64,000 nt of DNA, from contig NZ_JACSMD010000005.1 of the NCBI RefSeq assembly GCF_018618475.1, positions 1-64,000 of the forward strand, given 5' to 3'. Of the stretch, positions 1 to 7,461 are shown one piece after another. The position numbers and the translations under genes are program-made. The notes below the pieces were generated by a model, which was given only the letters and a program-made list of their open reading frames with translations, was not told the DNA's origin and did no database searches. The first letter of the stretch is position 1. Each line of letters starts with the position of its first letter. The stretch is from Exiguobacterium sp. s122. GTDB lineage: Bacteria > Bacillota > Bacilli > Exiguobacteriales > Exiguobacteriaceae.

Positions 1-87
1 CGTTCCCATGCCGAACACGGAAGTTAAGCGCTTCAGCGCCGAAAGTAGTTGGGGGTCTCCCCCTGTGAGGATAGGACGTTGCCAGGC
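1..87 (+). rRNA. rrf: 5S ribosomal RNA, 5' end outside the window
   Basis: The sequence matches bacterial 5S rRNA from the conserved CCGAACACGGAAGTTAAG box to the 3' terminal helix (GTTGCCAGGC). The 5' strand of helix I lies before the window, so this is the last gene of an rRNA operon entering from the left. It differs from the complete 5S copy downstream at only a few positions. A Rho-independent terminator follows. Confidence 0.95.
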
Positions 88-93
88 AACATG

Positions 94-125
94 AGACGGT
101 CGAGCATAGCGCTCGATCGTTTTTC
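94..125 (+). terminator. Rho-independent terminator of the rRNA operon
   Basis: An inverted repeat (CGGTCGAGC / GCTCGATCG) is followed by a T run immediately after the first 5S gene. Confidence 0.85.
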
Positions 126-147
126 TTATGTGATTTTATTTAGGAAG

Positions 148-179
148 TTGACGTAACGTAAACTATATGCTAATATAAT
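148..179 (+). promoter_or_regulatory. SigA-type promoter for the second 5S gene
   Basis: TTGACG (148-153), 17 bp spacer, TAATAT (171-176); an overlapping TATAAT lies at 174-179. The predicted start of transcription falls at the 5' end of the second 5S gene, so that gene appears to be transcribed on its own, after the terminator of the upstream operon. Confidence 0.6.
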
Positions 180-183
180 AATT

Positions 184-300
<117 letters not shown>

Positions 301-306
301 GATATG

Positions 307-338
307 AGACGATCAAGCGGATGCTTGGTCGTCTTTTT
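307..338 (+). terminator. Rho-independent terminator after the second 5S gene
   Basis: AGACGATCAAGC / GCTTGGTCGTCT stem with a 4-nt loop and a run of six T. Confidence 0.9.
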
Positions 339-434
339 TGTCGGTTGCACTGAAACTTCTAAGGCGTTCTTTCGTATAAATAAGAGACAACAACAACAAC
401 GAAGACCTCAAAGCAAGTGAAGGGAGAACTAGAC

Positions 435-1373
435 ATGACCGATTTCCATAAACAACAACTCGACTTACAACAACGTCTCTCCGAACGCGATCGACTCGCT
501 CGTAAGTTGAAAACACTCGATAAACAAATTGCCGAACATGAGACGGTGCGTAAGCAACTGCTCAACTCGTTCACAAAAGAGCAGCGTGATGTGTATGATT
601 TAGAGTCGTTCTCGCTCGTCAATACATGGCGTAAGTTTCGGGGGACGTTCAATGAACAAAAAACAATCGAGTTAGAAGAGGCAGCCCGAGCCGAATTGAA
701 GTTACGGGAACATGAGAAAATGATCGATGAGTTGGAGCTCGAACGCCGCGATCTTCGCGAAACGTTTGAAAGGTATGCAGGGATCGATACGGAATGGGCA
801 CGATTTTTGGAAGCGAAAGAGGCTCGGCTGAAACAAGATCCTGACGTTAGAGAAACGTTGTATCGTCTCACGAACGAACAGGCAGATACGAGTGAGGCGT
901 TGATTGAATACAACGAAGCCATTGTTGCAGGAAAATCGGCTCGTGCGGCGATTGCGAAGACGCTTAAACATCTCGACAGTGCAAAGAGTTGGTCAACGTA
1001 TGATACGTTCTTCGGCGGTGGGCTAATTGCGACAGCGATGAAACACGACGCTATCGACGCCTCCGAACGGACGATGCATGAACTTCAATCCGCACTCGAA
1101 CGTTTCTCACGAGAACTTTCAGACGTAAAAGAAGTCGTCAATGGCTTACACATTGAACGAGGGTCCCTCATTGAGTTCGCGGACTATTTCCTTGATGACA
1201 TCTTCTCCGAATGGACGATGCATGGACGAATCAAGGATTCACTCGAGAAAGTGAATAGCCTCGACCGTGAAATCGCGAAACTTCTGGAGCGAATGACACG
1301 ACAAGTTGAACGCTTAGAACGGCGACGTGAGGAAACGGAAGAGAAACGAAAGCAGCTCATCGTCACACGATGA
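435..1373 (+). CDS. Coiled-coil protein of unknown function
   Basis: 312 residues, not assigned to a named family. The sequence is highly charged and heptad-rich over residues 5-150 and 210-310, which predicts two long coiled-coil segments. They are separated by a glycine-rich patch (FFGGGLIATAMKHDAID, around residue 190) that looks like a conserved hinge. There is no signal peptide or membrane span, so it is probably cytoplasmic. I chose the ATG at 435 because GAAGGGAG lies 8-9 nt upstream; an in-frame GTG at 417 sits inside that ribosome binding site. The gene stands alone between the 5S terminator and a convergent HIT gene. Confidence 0.75.
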   Translation: MTDFHKQQLDLQQRLSERDRLARKLKTLDKQIAEHETVRKQLLNSFTKEQRDVYDLESFSLVNTWRKFRGTFNEQKTIELEEAARAELKLREHEKMIDELELERRDLRETFERYAGIDTEWARFLEAKEARLKQDPDVRETLYRLTNEQADTSEALIEYNEAIVAGKSARAAIAKTLKHLDSAKSWSTYDTFFGGGLIATAMKHDAIDASERTMHELQSALERFSRELSDVKEVVNGLHIERGSLIEFADYFLDDIFSEWTMHGRIKDSLEKVNSLDREIAKLLERMTRQVERLERRREETEEKRKQLIVTR

Positions 1374-1383
1374 GCTGGTTCCT
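1354..1383 (+). terminator. Weak stem-loop terminator overlapping the stop codon
   Basis: A perfect 10-bp inverted repeat (AGCTCATCGT, 3-nt loop, ACGATGAGCT) covers the stop codon of the coiled-coil gene. The following sequence is only moderately T-rich. It lies between two convergent genes and may act in both directions. Confidence 0.5.
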
Positions 1384-1761
1384 TTATTCGGGTCGCTTTA
1401 ACCAATGACGCAACCCTTTTCCGGCATGCGGCCCCGCCTCATAACGGGGGATGACGTGGAAATGGGCGTGGGGAACGGTCTGATTCGAGGCTTCCCCGAC
1501 GTTCCAGCCAAGCGTATACCCATCCGGGCGATGTGTTACATCGAGAAAACGTTTCGCTTCGTGCAAGAGGTCATATGTATCTCGCCATTCGTCCGGTGTC
1601 AGGTCAAAGGTTGTCGTCCGATGCTGTTTCGGGACAATCACACCAGAGCCGACAAGGACGTCTTGTTCACGTTCGTGCATCAAAAAGTAGCACGTCTCGT
1701 TTTCAGCGACGATAGATTGCGAGGGGTCATCGTGTGGATGACAAAATGGACAAGTTGACAT
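1384..1761 (-). CDS. HIT family protein
   Basis: 125 residues. The histidine triad HAHFHVIPR is near residue 100, and the N-terminal CPFCH is typical of bacterial HIT proteins. HIT proteins are nucleotide-binding hydrolases or transferases acting on AMP-linked substrates; the substrate of this one cannot be told. I chose the ATG at 1761 (MSTCPFC) because the family starts there and AAAGGAAG precedes it; the longer reading frame adds 52 residues unlike the family. It is divergent from a P-loop kinase gene, and the 51-bp gap between them is largely a perfect inverted repeat. Confidence 0.9.
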   Translation of the reverse strand: MSTCPFCHPHDDPSQSIVAENETCYFLMHEREQDVLVGSGVIVPKQHRTTTFDLTPDEWRDTYDLLHEAKRFLDVTHRPDGYTLGWNVGEASNQTVPHAHFHVIPRYEAGPHAGKGLRHWLKRPE

Positions 1762-1765
1762 CAGA

Positions 1766-1800
1766 TTGATACACTTCCTTTCTACATATAAGTGTATCAA
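1766..1800. repeat. Perfect 11-bp inverted repeat in a short divergent intergenic region
   Basis: TTGATACACTT (1766-1776) and AAGTGTATCAA (1790-1800) flank a 13-nt centre. The repeat fills most of the 51-bp gap between the HIT and kinase genes and lies next to both ribosome binding sites. It could be an operator for a dimeric regulator or an RNA hairpin affecting translation of both genes. Confidence 0.6.
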
Positions 1801-1812
1801 AAGGAGGAGCCT

Positions 1813-2433
1813 ATGAACGAATGGATTGAACGAATCGTCGCGAGCGTGCAGGAGAAAGAAACGTGCATTGTCTTGATTGCTGGACATGGCGGTGCTGGAA
1901 AGACGACACTCGCCCACGCTTTGATGGAACGTTTTGAAGAAGTGAATTATCTAAATACTGATCCATATATTACCGATTCAACGTTACGAAAAAGCACGAT
2001 CCTTGAGTACACGGTCGATGGCGTCACGCATCGATATAAGATGACAGCCTGTCATCCAGCGGCACATCATATGCTATCGCTCGAACGAGATGTCCGCATG
2101 ATTCGTGAAGGGATCGGCTTTTATACAATCGATGTGCCTTATCTTAAACGGACATGGATTGATCCTAAAAAATCGGTCACGATTGTAGAAGGAATGAGTG
2201 TCGCCTTTTTGCAACCAGAAAAAGAGGACATCTCGATTTACTTATATTCGGACGGGGAGACGGAGTTCAATCGCCGTGCGGTACGGGACGTCACGCATCG
2301 GGGAATGGAGCTCGATTATTTGAAGGCGTCTCATGAAGAACGCCGAATCCAATATGAGCAGTTCATGCACCCGTATCGAGAGAAGTTCCAGATTATCTTG
2401 AACACGAGTGGGGACGAATGGGAAAGGATGTGA
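1813..2433 (+). CDS. P-loop kinase of the uridine kinase / nucleoside kinase type
   Basis: 206 residues. The Walker A motif GHGGAGKTT is at about residues 25-33. It is followed by a YLNTDPYI segment resembling the substrate-binding aspartate region of uridine kinase and phosphoribulokinase-type enzymes, and by VEGMSVAFL, which resembles the 'EG...' strand of this superfamily. It probably transfers phosphate from ATP to a small molecule; the substrate is unknown. The ATG at 1813 has AAAGGAGGAG 7 nt upstream. The next small gene starts 5 nt after its stop, which suggests co-transcription. Confidence 0.75.
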   Translation: MNEWIERIVASVQEKETCIVLIAGHGGAGKTTLAHALMERFEEVNYLNTDPYITDSTLRKSTILEYTVDGVTHRYKMTACHPAAHHMLSLERDVRMIREGIGFYTIDVPYLKRTWIDPKKSVTIVEGMSVAFLQPEKEDISIYLYSDGETEFNRRAVRDVTHRGMELDYLKASHEERRIQYEQFMHPYREKFQIILNTSGDEWERM

Positions 2434-2437
2434 CATT

Positions 2438-2629
2438 GTGAGAAAACCGATAATATGGGTGATAAGTAGTTTAATTCTGGTGTTCACATTCATGGCTACC
2501 CAACTGTTATTTCCAATCACGTTTCAAGAATTCATCGCAATTTTCATCGCATCCGTTATTTTAGGTATAATTCCTGGTATAGTTGCCTCAGTTTTACATC
2601 AATTCATATTCAATAAAACAGGTAAATGA
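2438..2629 (+). CDS. Small membrane protein
   Basis: 63 residues starting with GTG (MRKPIIWV), with AAAGGATG about 9 nt upstream. Two hydrophobic segments (about residues 4-25 and 31-55) predict two membrane spans with a short lysine-containing tail. No family recognised. It closely follows the kinase gene and is probably in the same transcript. Confidence 0.6.
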   Translation: MRKPIIWVISSLILVFTFMATQLLFPITFQEFIAIFIASVILGIIPGIVASVLHQFIFNKTGK

Positions 2630-2630
2630 G

Positions 2631-2673
2631 AAACGCAGCCATTATTCGTCATGAACGGTGGCTGCGTAGCGTT
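2631..2673. terminator. Stem-loop between convergent genes
   Basis: AAACGCAGCC (2631-2640) pairs with GGCTGCG (2660-2666) plus the nearby CGTTT. It covers the stop codon of the minus-strand gene. There is no long T run, so it is only a possible bidirectional terminator. Confidence 0.35.
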
Positions 2674-3428
2674 TCTTGAATGCCGAGGCCGAGTCGGTCC
2701 TGCTCACGCTCGAGCTGTTCCCATGTGAGCGAGCGATGACGCATCGTGACATCGTTAGCGATGGAATCGAGCGTCCGCTGTTTCTCGATATTATCGAGCC
2801 AATAGTAGACGTCAACACCCTCCTCATCGATGCGCCAAAACGATTTGACGACCTCGAACTCGTCAGCCCAGTCGCCGACCGGTTTAAAGCCGTACTTCTC
2901 AACGAACGCATACGGCCGTTCTTCTCCAATCGGATCGATGACGTTACGGGTGAACATGAGCTCGAGACCGGCGTGTTCCGTCGCCTCGAGTAACCGTTTT
3001 AAGGCAGGGAGGGGTTCGACCTCGATTTTTTCAATGACGTCAAACCAGACCCGTTTGCCGTCCGTGTCCCACACGGTCGCTTCGACACTGTAGGGTGCAC
3101 CGGCAGTCGAAGGGGCGTACATCGTCAAATCGAACGTGAACGGGATATGTTCTTCGTCACCCGGTTCGAGGACGGTGGACAAGGCAATCGGCACTTCTTG
3201 AATGTCGGCTTCACGATTGAACTCGTTGCCTTCGAGCGTGATATCTTTAAACGTCGTCAAGAAATTGAGTGTCAACTCTTTTAGCCGGACGACGTGCGTC
3301 GTCGTGTTCATCACACGCAAAGTCCCGTGGACGGTCTCGTTCGGGATGAACGGAACGGTATGAAAATAGACGGACGCATCGAGCTCGGAAAAGAACCATT
3401 GTTTAAAGCGGTTGCCCCATTTAGACAT
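2649..3428 (-). CDS. Spo0M-like arrestin-fold protein
   Basis: 259 residues. Residues 15-150 are beta-rich and resemble the Spo0M family: an early 'PNETVHGTLRV' strand, a proline-rich 'IPFTFDL' strand and a 'FDVIEKIEVEPLP' segment before the C-terminal part. The C-terminal part (WADEFEVVKSFWRID) also fits that family. In Bacillus, Spo0M influences sporulation control and cell organisation. Exiguobacterium-type organisms do not form spores, so a general signalling role is more likely here. AAAAGGAGCG precedes the ATG at 3428. It is transcribed alone and is divergent from the tRNA genes. Confidence 0.65.
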   Translation of the reverse strand: MSKWGNRFKQWFFSELDASVYFHTVPFIPNETVHGTLRVMNTTTHVVRLKELTLNFLTTFKDITLEGNEFNREADIQEVPIALSTVLEPGDEEHIPFTFDLTMYAPSTAGAPYSVEATVWDTDGKRVWFDVIEKIEVEPLPALKRLLEATEHAGLELMFTRNVIDPIGEERPYAFVEKYGFKPVGDWADEFEVVKSFWRIDEEGVDVYYWLDNIEKQRTLDSIANDVTMRHRSLTWEQLEREQDRLGLGIQETLRSHRS

Positions 3429-3511
3429 GTCGGTCGCGCTCCTTTTCTCTTATAAAGTCGGCTCTTATAAATGTTCCCGATTCCAAAATACAAAAAACAT
3501 GAAGAAAAAGG

Positions 3512-3540
3512 TTGCATCTTATAACTACTTCACTTATTAT
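3512..3540 (+). promoter_or_regulatory. SigA-type promoter of the tRNA pair
   Basis: TTGCAT (3512-3517), 17 bp spacer, TATTAT (3535-3540), about 27 nt upstream of the first tRNA. Confidence 0.7.
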
Positions 3541-3567
3541 AGAGGATGTCGAAACAATTCAAACCAT

Positions 3568-3644
<77 letters not shown>

Positions 3645-3669
3645 ATTTTTATTTAATTTCATACGTCGT

Positions 3670-3746
<77 letters not shown>

Positions 3747-3763
3747 ATTTTTAAATGAGATAG

Positions 3764-3792
3764 CGAAACGATAACGTTTCGTGTTTTTTTTT
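3764..3792 (+). terminator. Terminator of the tRNA pair
   Basis: CGAAACG, loop ATAA, CGTTTCG, then a long T run. Confidence 0.9.
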
Positions 3793-3851
3793 GTCTAAAA
3801 TGGAGTGTACAATGAGTACGTATCGCGACAACCACTAAAGGAGAAACATTC

Positions 3852-4301
3852 ATGTATACATTGATTACCCATTCCGCGGCTGAGACACAAGCGGTGGCGG
3901 AAAAACTCGCCGCACGTGTCACGGCCGGAACGGTCATAACATTGAACGGGGACCTTGGTGCCGGCAAGACGACGTTCACACAAGGGTTCGGTAAAGGGCT
4001 CGGCGTGAAACGGAACGTCAACAGCCCGACGTTCACGATCATGAAGCAATACCAAGGGCGCTTACCGCTCTACCATATGGACGTCTACCGTCTCGAGGAC
4101 ACCGGGGACGACATCGGTCTTGAAGAATACATCAACGGGGACGGTGTCGCCATCGTCGAATGGTCGAACTTGATCGAGTCGTCGCTTCCGACTGAACGGC
4201 TCGCCATCACCATTGAGCGTGTTGGGGATGAAGAACGACGGCTGACGTTTGCACCGGTCGGACAGAAGTACGAGACAATCGTCCAGGAGGTGCTCGCATG
4301 A
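3852..4301 (+). CDS. tsaE: tRNA t6A biosynthesis ATPase TsaE
   Basis: 149 residues with Walker A GDLGAGKTTF at about residues 35-44 and the family segment NSPTFTIMKQY. TsaE is the ATPase that works with TsaB and TsaD to make N6-threonylcarbamoyladenosine at position 37 of ANN-decoding tRNAs. The ATG at 3852 has AAAGGAGA upstream. The stop overlaps the start of tsaB by 4 nt (ATGA), followed by two more overlapping genes: an operon tsaE-tsaB-rimI-tsaD with the Bacillus ydiBCDE order. Confidence 0.97.
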   Translation: MYTLITHSAAETQAVAEKLAARVTAGTVITLNGDLGAGKTTFTQGFGKGLGVKRNVNSPTFTIMKQYQGRLPLYHMDVYRLEDTGDDIGLEEYINGDGVAIVEWSNLIESSLPTERLAITIERVGDEERRLTFAPVGQKYETIVQEVLA

Positions 4302-4954
4302 AACAGTTGATGATTGATACGGCGACGACACGACTGTCAGTCGCGCTCAGTGAAAATGGCACGATTCAAGCCGAGGCAACGGTCATGGTATCGAAGAACC
4401 ACGCCGTCACGCTCATGCCGATGATTGAGCAGCTCATGGCAGCCGTCAAATGGACACCAGCTGAACTTGAGCGCGTCATCGTCACGACCGGACCGGGCTC
4501 GTACACGGGCATCCGCATCGGGGTGACGACGGCAAAGACGCTCGCCTATACGCTCCACATCCCGCTCGTCGGCGTCTCGGCCCTCCGTCTCATGGCGGCA
4601 GCCCCGAACACAGAACGCCCAGTCGTGTCGCTCATCGACGCACGACGCGGGAACGCCTATATCGGGCATTATCAACATAATGAACCACTCACCCCAGATA
4701 CGCATGCGTCCGTCGAGACATGGCTCGAGACACATATGAAAGGGGAGTTCGTCGTCGTCGGTGACGTCGAACCGTTCCGAGACGTCTTAGCAAACTATTC
4801 CTATACAGAAGCGCCAGCCGCCCATTGCTATGGACGCGCGAGCGATCTCGTTGCACTCGGAGAAGAGACATCGGACGTCCACGCGTTTGAGCCGGAATAT
4901 TTGCGTCTCGCTGAGGCGGAGGCGAAATGGCTCGAGGGACAAAATCATGGCTGA
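4298..4954 (+). CDS. tsaB: tRNA t6A biosynthesis protein TsaB
   Basis: 218 residues of the TsaB/YeaZ family. It starts MKQLMIDTATTRLSVAL, with the ASKHA-fold motif 'TGPGSYTGIRIG' near residues 66-77. It has the actin-like fold but is not itself catalytic; it dimerises with TsaD and is needed for the t6A reaction. It overlaps tsaE by 4 nt and rimI by 8 nt, so the proteins are probably translationally coupled. Confidence 0.97.
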   Translation: MKQLMIDTATTRLSVALSENGTIQAEATVMVSKNHAVTLMPMIEQLMAAVKWTPAELERVIVTTGPGSYTGIRIGVTTAKTLAYTLHIPLVGVSALRLMAAAPNTERPVVSLIDARRGNAYIGHYQHNEPLTPDTHASVETWLETHMKGEFVVVGDVEPFRDVLANYSYTEAPAAHCYGRASDLVALGEETSDVHAFEPEYLRLAEAEAKWLEGQNHG

Positions 4955-5408
4955 CATCACCATCCGCCGCATGACGTGGCTTGACGTCGAAGAAGTGACG
5001 GCCGTTGAAGAAGCCTCGTTCGCGATTCCGTGGACGAAAGAAGCGTTCATGAATGAGATGCTTCGAAACGAGCAAGCCATCTATTTCGTCGCCGTTCATG
5101 ATCGTCGTGTCATCGGCTTTGCCGGGGTATGGAAAATCGTTGACGAGGGACACATCACGAACATCGCCGTCTTACCGGAATATCGGGGACAGGGTGTCGG
5201 AAACCAGCTACTTCACGCGCTCGTCACGTACGCCCGTGCGCAATCGCTCGCCGCGCTCACGCTCGAGGTGCGTGTCTCGAACGTCGGCGCTCAGAAGCTG
5301 TACGAGCAGTTCGGCTTCGAGTGCGCCGGTCGTCGCAAACGCTACTATCAAGACAACAATGAAGACGCCTTGATTTACTGGGCGAAGTTAGGAAGTGAAA
5401 CCGAATGA
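4947..5408 (+). CDS. rimI: Ribosomal protein S18 alanine N-acetyltransferase RimI
   Basis: 153-residue GNAT acetyltransferase. The acetyl-CoA binding loop is [15 protein letters not shown], and the C-terminal [18 protein letters not shown] is typical of RimI, which acetylates the N-terminal alanine of ribosomal protein S18. I chose the ATG at 4947 (MADITIRRM), which overlaps the tsaB stop; the longer in-frame start at 4830 lies inside tsaB and adds residues foreign to the family. Its position between tsaB and tsaD is conserved in Bacillota. Confidence 0.93.
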   Translation: MADITIRRMTWLDVEEVTAVEEASFAIPWTKEAFMNEMLRNEQAIYFVAVHDRRVIGFAGVWKIVDEGHITNIAVLPEYRGQGVGNQLLHALVTYARAQSLAALTLEVRVSNVGAQKLYEQFGFECAGRRKRYYQDNNEDALIYWAKLGSETE

Positions 5409-6427
5409 ACACATCACTCATCTTGGCGATCGAGTCGAGTTGTGATGAGACGTCGGTCGCCCTCGTGAAGGACGGCAAGACGCTCTTATCAAACGTCGTC
5501 TCGTCACAGATTGAAAGCCATAAACGGTTCGGCGGCGTCGTGCCCGAGGTTGCCTCGCGCCATCACGTCGAGCGAATCACGTACGTCATCGACGATGCCC
5601 TCAGTGAAGCCGGTGTGACGATGCAAGACGTCGACGCCGTCGCGGTCACGCAAGGTCCTGGACTCGTCGGAGCGCTCCTCGTCGGCATCAGTGCCGCTAA
5701 AGCGCTCGCGTTCGCCCACAACAAACCGCTCATCGGGGTGCATCATATCGCCGGGCATATTTACGCGAACGACCTCGTCGAAGAAATGGATTTCCCGCTC
5801 GTCTGTCTCGTCGTCTCAGGCGGTCATACTGAACTCGTCTATATGCCAGAACATGGTGTCTTCGAAGTTATCGGTGAGACGCGTGACGATGCGGCCGGTG
5901 AGGCGTACGATAAAGTTGCGCGAACGCTGAGCCTACCTTATCCGGGCGGACCGGCCATCGATCGGCTCGCGGCGAACGGGGAAGATACGTACAAGTTCCC
6001 GCGCGTCCGACTCGAGCCGGGCAGCTTCGATTTTAGTTTTAGCGGGCTGAAGTCATCCGTCATCAATGCCGTGCATAACGCCGAGCAGCGAGGCGAGACG
6101 ATTATTCCAGAAAACTTGGCGGCAAGCTTCCAGGCGAGTGTCGTCGAAGTGCTCGTCGAGAAAGCGATTCGCGCTGTGAACGAGAAAGGTGCGAAACAAC
6201 TCCTCGTTGCCGGCGGTGTCGCGGCCAACCGTGGCCTGCGGGCCGCGCTACAGGCAGCGGCTGAACGAGAAGGCATCCGCCTCGTCATCCCGCCACTCGC
6301 ACTTTGCGGGGACAATGCTGGCATGATCGGAGTTGCCGGGCATCACGCGTATGTGCGCGGGAGACGCGATACACTAGCGATGAATGCGGTTCCTGGGTTA
6401 TCCTTAGAAGAGAGCATGACAGTCTAG
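5405..6427 (+). CDS. tsaD: tRNA N6-adenosine threonylcarbamoyltransferase TsaD
   Basis: 340 residues, usual family length. It begins [17 protein letters not shown]. The metal-binding motif HHIAGH (around residue 117) and the nucleotide-binding segments VVSGGHTEL and GDNAGMIG are present. TsaD transfers the threonylcarbamoyl group from TC-AMP to A37 of tRNA. It overlaps rimI by 4 nt (ATGA) and is the last t6A gene of the operon; a small membrane-anchored protein gene follows after 14 nt. Confidence 0.97.
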   Translation: MNTSLILAIESSCDETSVALVKDGKTLLSNVVSSQIESHKRFGGVVPEVASRHHVERITYVIDDALSEAGVTMQDVDAVAVTQGPGLVGALLVGISAAKALAFAHNKPLIGVHHIAGHIYANDLVEEMDFPLVCLVVSGGHTELVYMPEHGVFEVIGETRDDAAGEAYDKVARTLSLPYPGGPAIDRLAANGEDTYKFPRVRLEPGSFDFSFSGLKSSVINAVHNAEQRGETIIPENLAASFQASVVEVLVEKAIRAVNEKGAKQLLVAGGVAANRGLRAALQAAAEREGIRLVIPPLALCGDNAGMIGVAGHHAYVRGRRDTLAMNAVPGLSLEESMTV

Positions 6428-6441
6428 GGGGAAATAGAGAC

Positions 6442-7008
6442 ATGACGAAACGCATCATCATTGGCGGGCTCGTCGTACTGCTCGTCGTCGCGACGTTTTT
6501 GCAAGTACGAGAGATTATCCGCGCCTACAATATCGCCTATCAAGAAGAGATCGTGCCGGAAGCGACGCGTGTACGCTCACTCACCGGGGCCGAGTCACTT
6601 GAAGGGATTAGCCGAGTCACGGGCGAGAACACGCTCGTCGAGGCGCTGTACGGGTATAAGAGTATGGACGACCAAGACATCGAGAGCGTCCTCGTCGTCG
6701 ATCGCAACTTAGGGATTCAGCCGAAAGCGAGCGACGCTTACTATGAAATCTTCCCAGGACGTGAGGCGACCGAGGAAGAGGCGGCACAGTTCGAATCGCT
6801 CATCGCCGAGCTTGACGAACAACAGCTGTTCGCCCAAGTCATTTCGACCCACGAGGCACGCTACGTGACGAACCGGGAAGAAGAGATGACGTTTTATAAA
6901 GTGTTCGTCCGTGACGTCGACACGAACGAGTACGTCTTCTTTATCACCGAAGACGGGACGAAACTCGACTTCCACACACGTGGCTTCTTGCCACTGCGTT
7001 ATTTCTAA
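6442..7008 (+). CDS. Membrane-anchored protein of unknown function
   Basis: 188 residues. Residues 5-22 form one N-terminal membrane span after a short positive stretch (MTKR). The rest is hydrophilic, acidic and probably extracytoplasmic. There is no lipobox or recognised domain. The ATG at 6442 has GGGGAAA upstream, and the gene lies 14 nt after tsaD, so it likely shares its transcript. A strong terminator follows. Confidence 0.7.
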   Translation: MTKRIIIGGLVVLLVVATFLQVREIIRAYNIAYQEEIVPEATRVRSLTGAESLEGISRVTGENTLVEALYGYKSMDDQDIESVLVVDRNLGIQPKASDAYYEIFPGREATEEEAAQFESLIAELDEQQLFAQVISTHEARYVTNREEEMTFYKVFVRDVDTNEYVFFITEDGTKLDFHTRGFLPLRYF

Positions 7009-7012
7009 ATCA

Positions 7013-7055
7013 AAAGGGAAGCGAACTCCATTCGAGGAGAACGCTTCCCTTTTTT
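7013..7055. terminator. Bidirectional terminator after the tsa operon
   Basis: AAGGGAAGCG ... CGCTTCCCTT stem followed by a T run on the plus strand and preceded by A residues, between convergent genes. Confidence 0.85.
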
Positions 7056-7461
7056 ATGCATCCGGACGATGTTTTTTCTGTTTATACCACATGTTCACGC
7101 GGCTCACGACAAAGACGAGGAGCGCGAGCACCCACATGAACAGCGTCGTTTGATAAAAGTGGAACCAGACGGATCCCGGTGCATAAAAGCTATGCACTGT
7201 CACATCGACCGGCCAGACGACGAGGCGGATGAAGAGCGTGCTCATGAGTAAACCACTCAAAAGACTGATGAAGATGCCGCTCCACGTCTGGATGATGAAA
7301 CCGATGACGATGGGCAAGAAATAAAACACGAGCGTCGGGACGATGGTTGATTCTCCACGGATGAGCTCGGACACGAATTCGGTCCCGGTCGGCACGATGA
7401 AGGCGAGACCGGTCAAAAACGCATGCAACCAGTCAATCCGCAGCGCACGGGAACGCATCAT
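7054..7461 (-). CDS. Membrane protein, four predicted spans
   Basis: 135 residues with hydrophobic segments near residues 12-27, 40-60, 66-85 and 105-125, separated by short loops. No family recognised. I chose the ATG at 7461, which overlaps the TGA stop of the upstream ABC-F gene and has GGGAGG 10 nt upstream; the 6-residue longer start lies further inside the ABC-F gene. Expression is probably coupled to the ABC-F gene. Confidence 0.65.
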   Translation of the reverse strand: MMRSRALRIDWLHAFLTGLAFIVPTGTEFVSELIRGESTIVPTLVFYFLPIVIGFIIQTWSGIFISLLSGLLMSTLFIRLVVWPVDVTVHSFYAPGSVWFHFYQTTLFMWVLALLVFVVSRVNMWYKQKKHRPDA

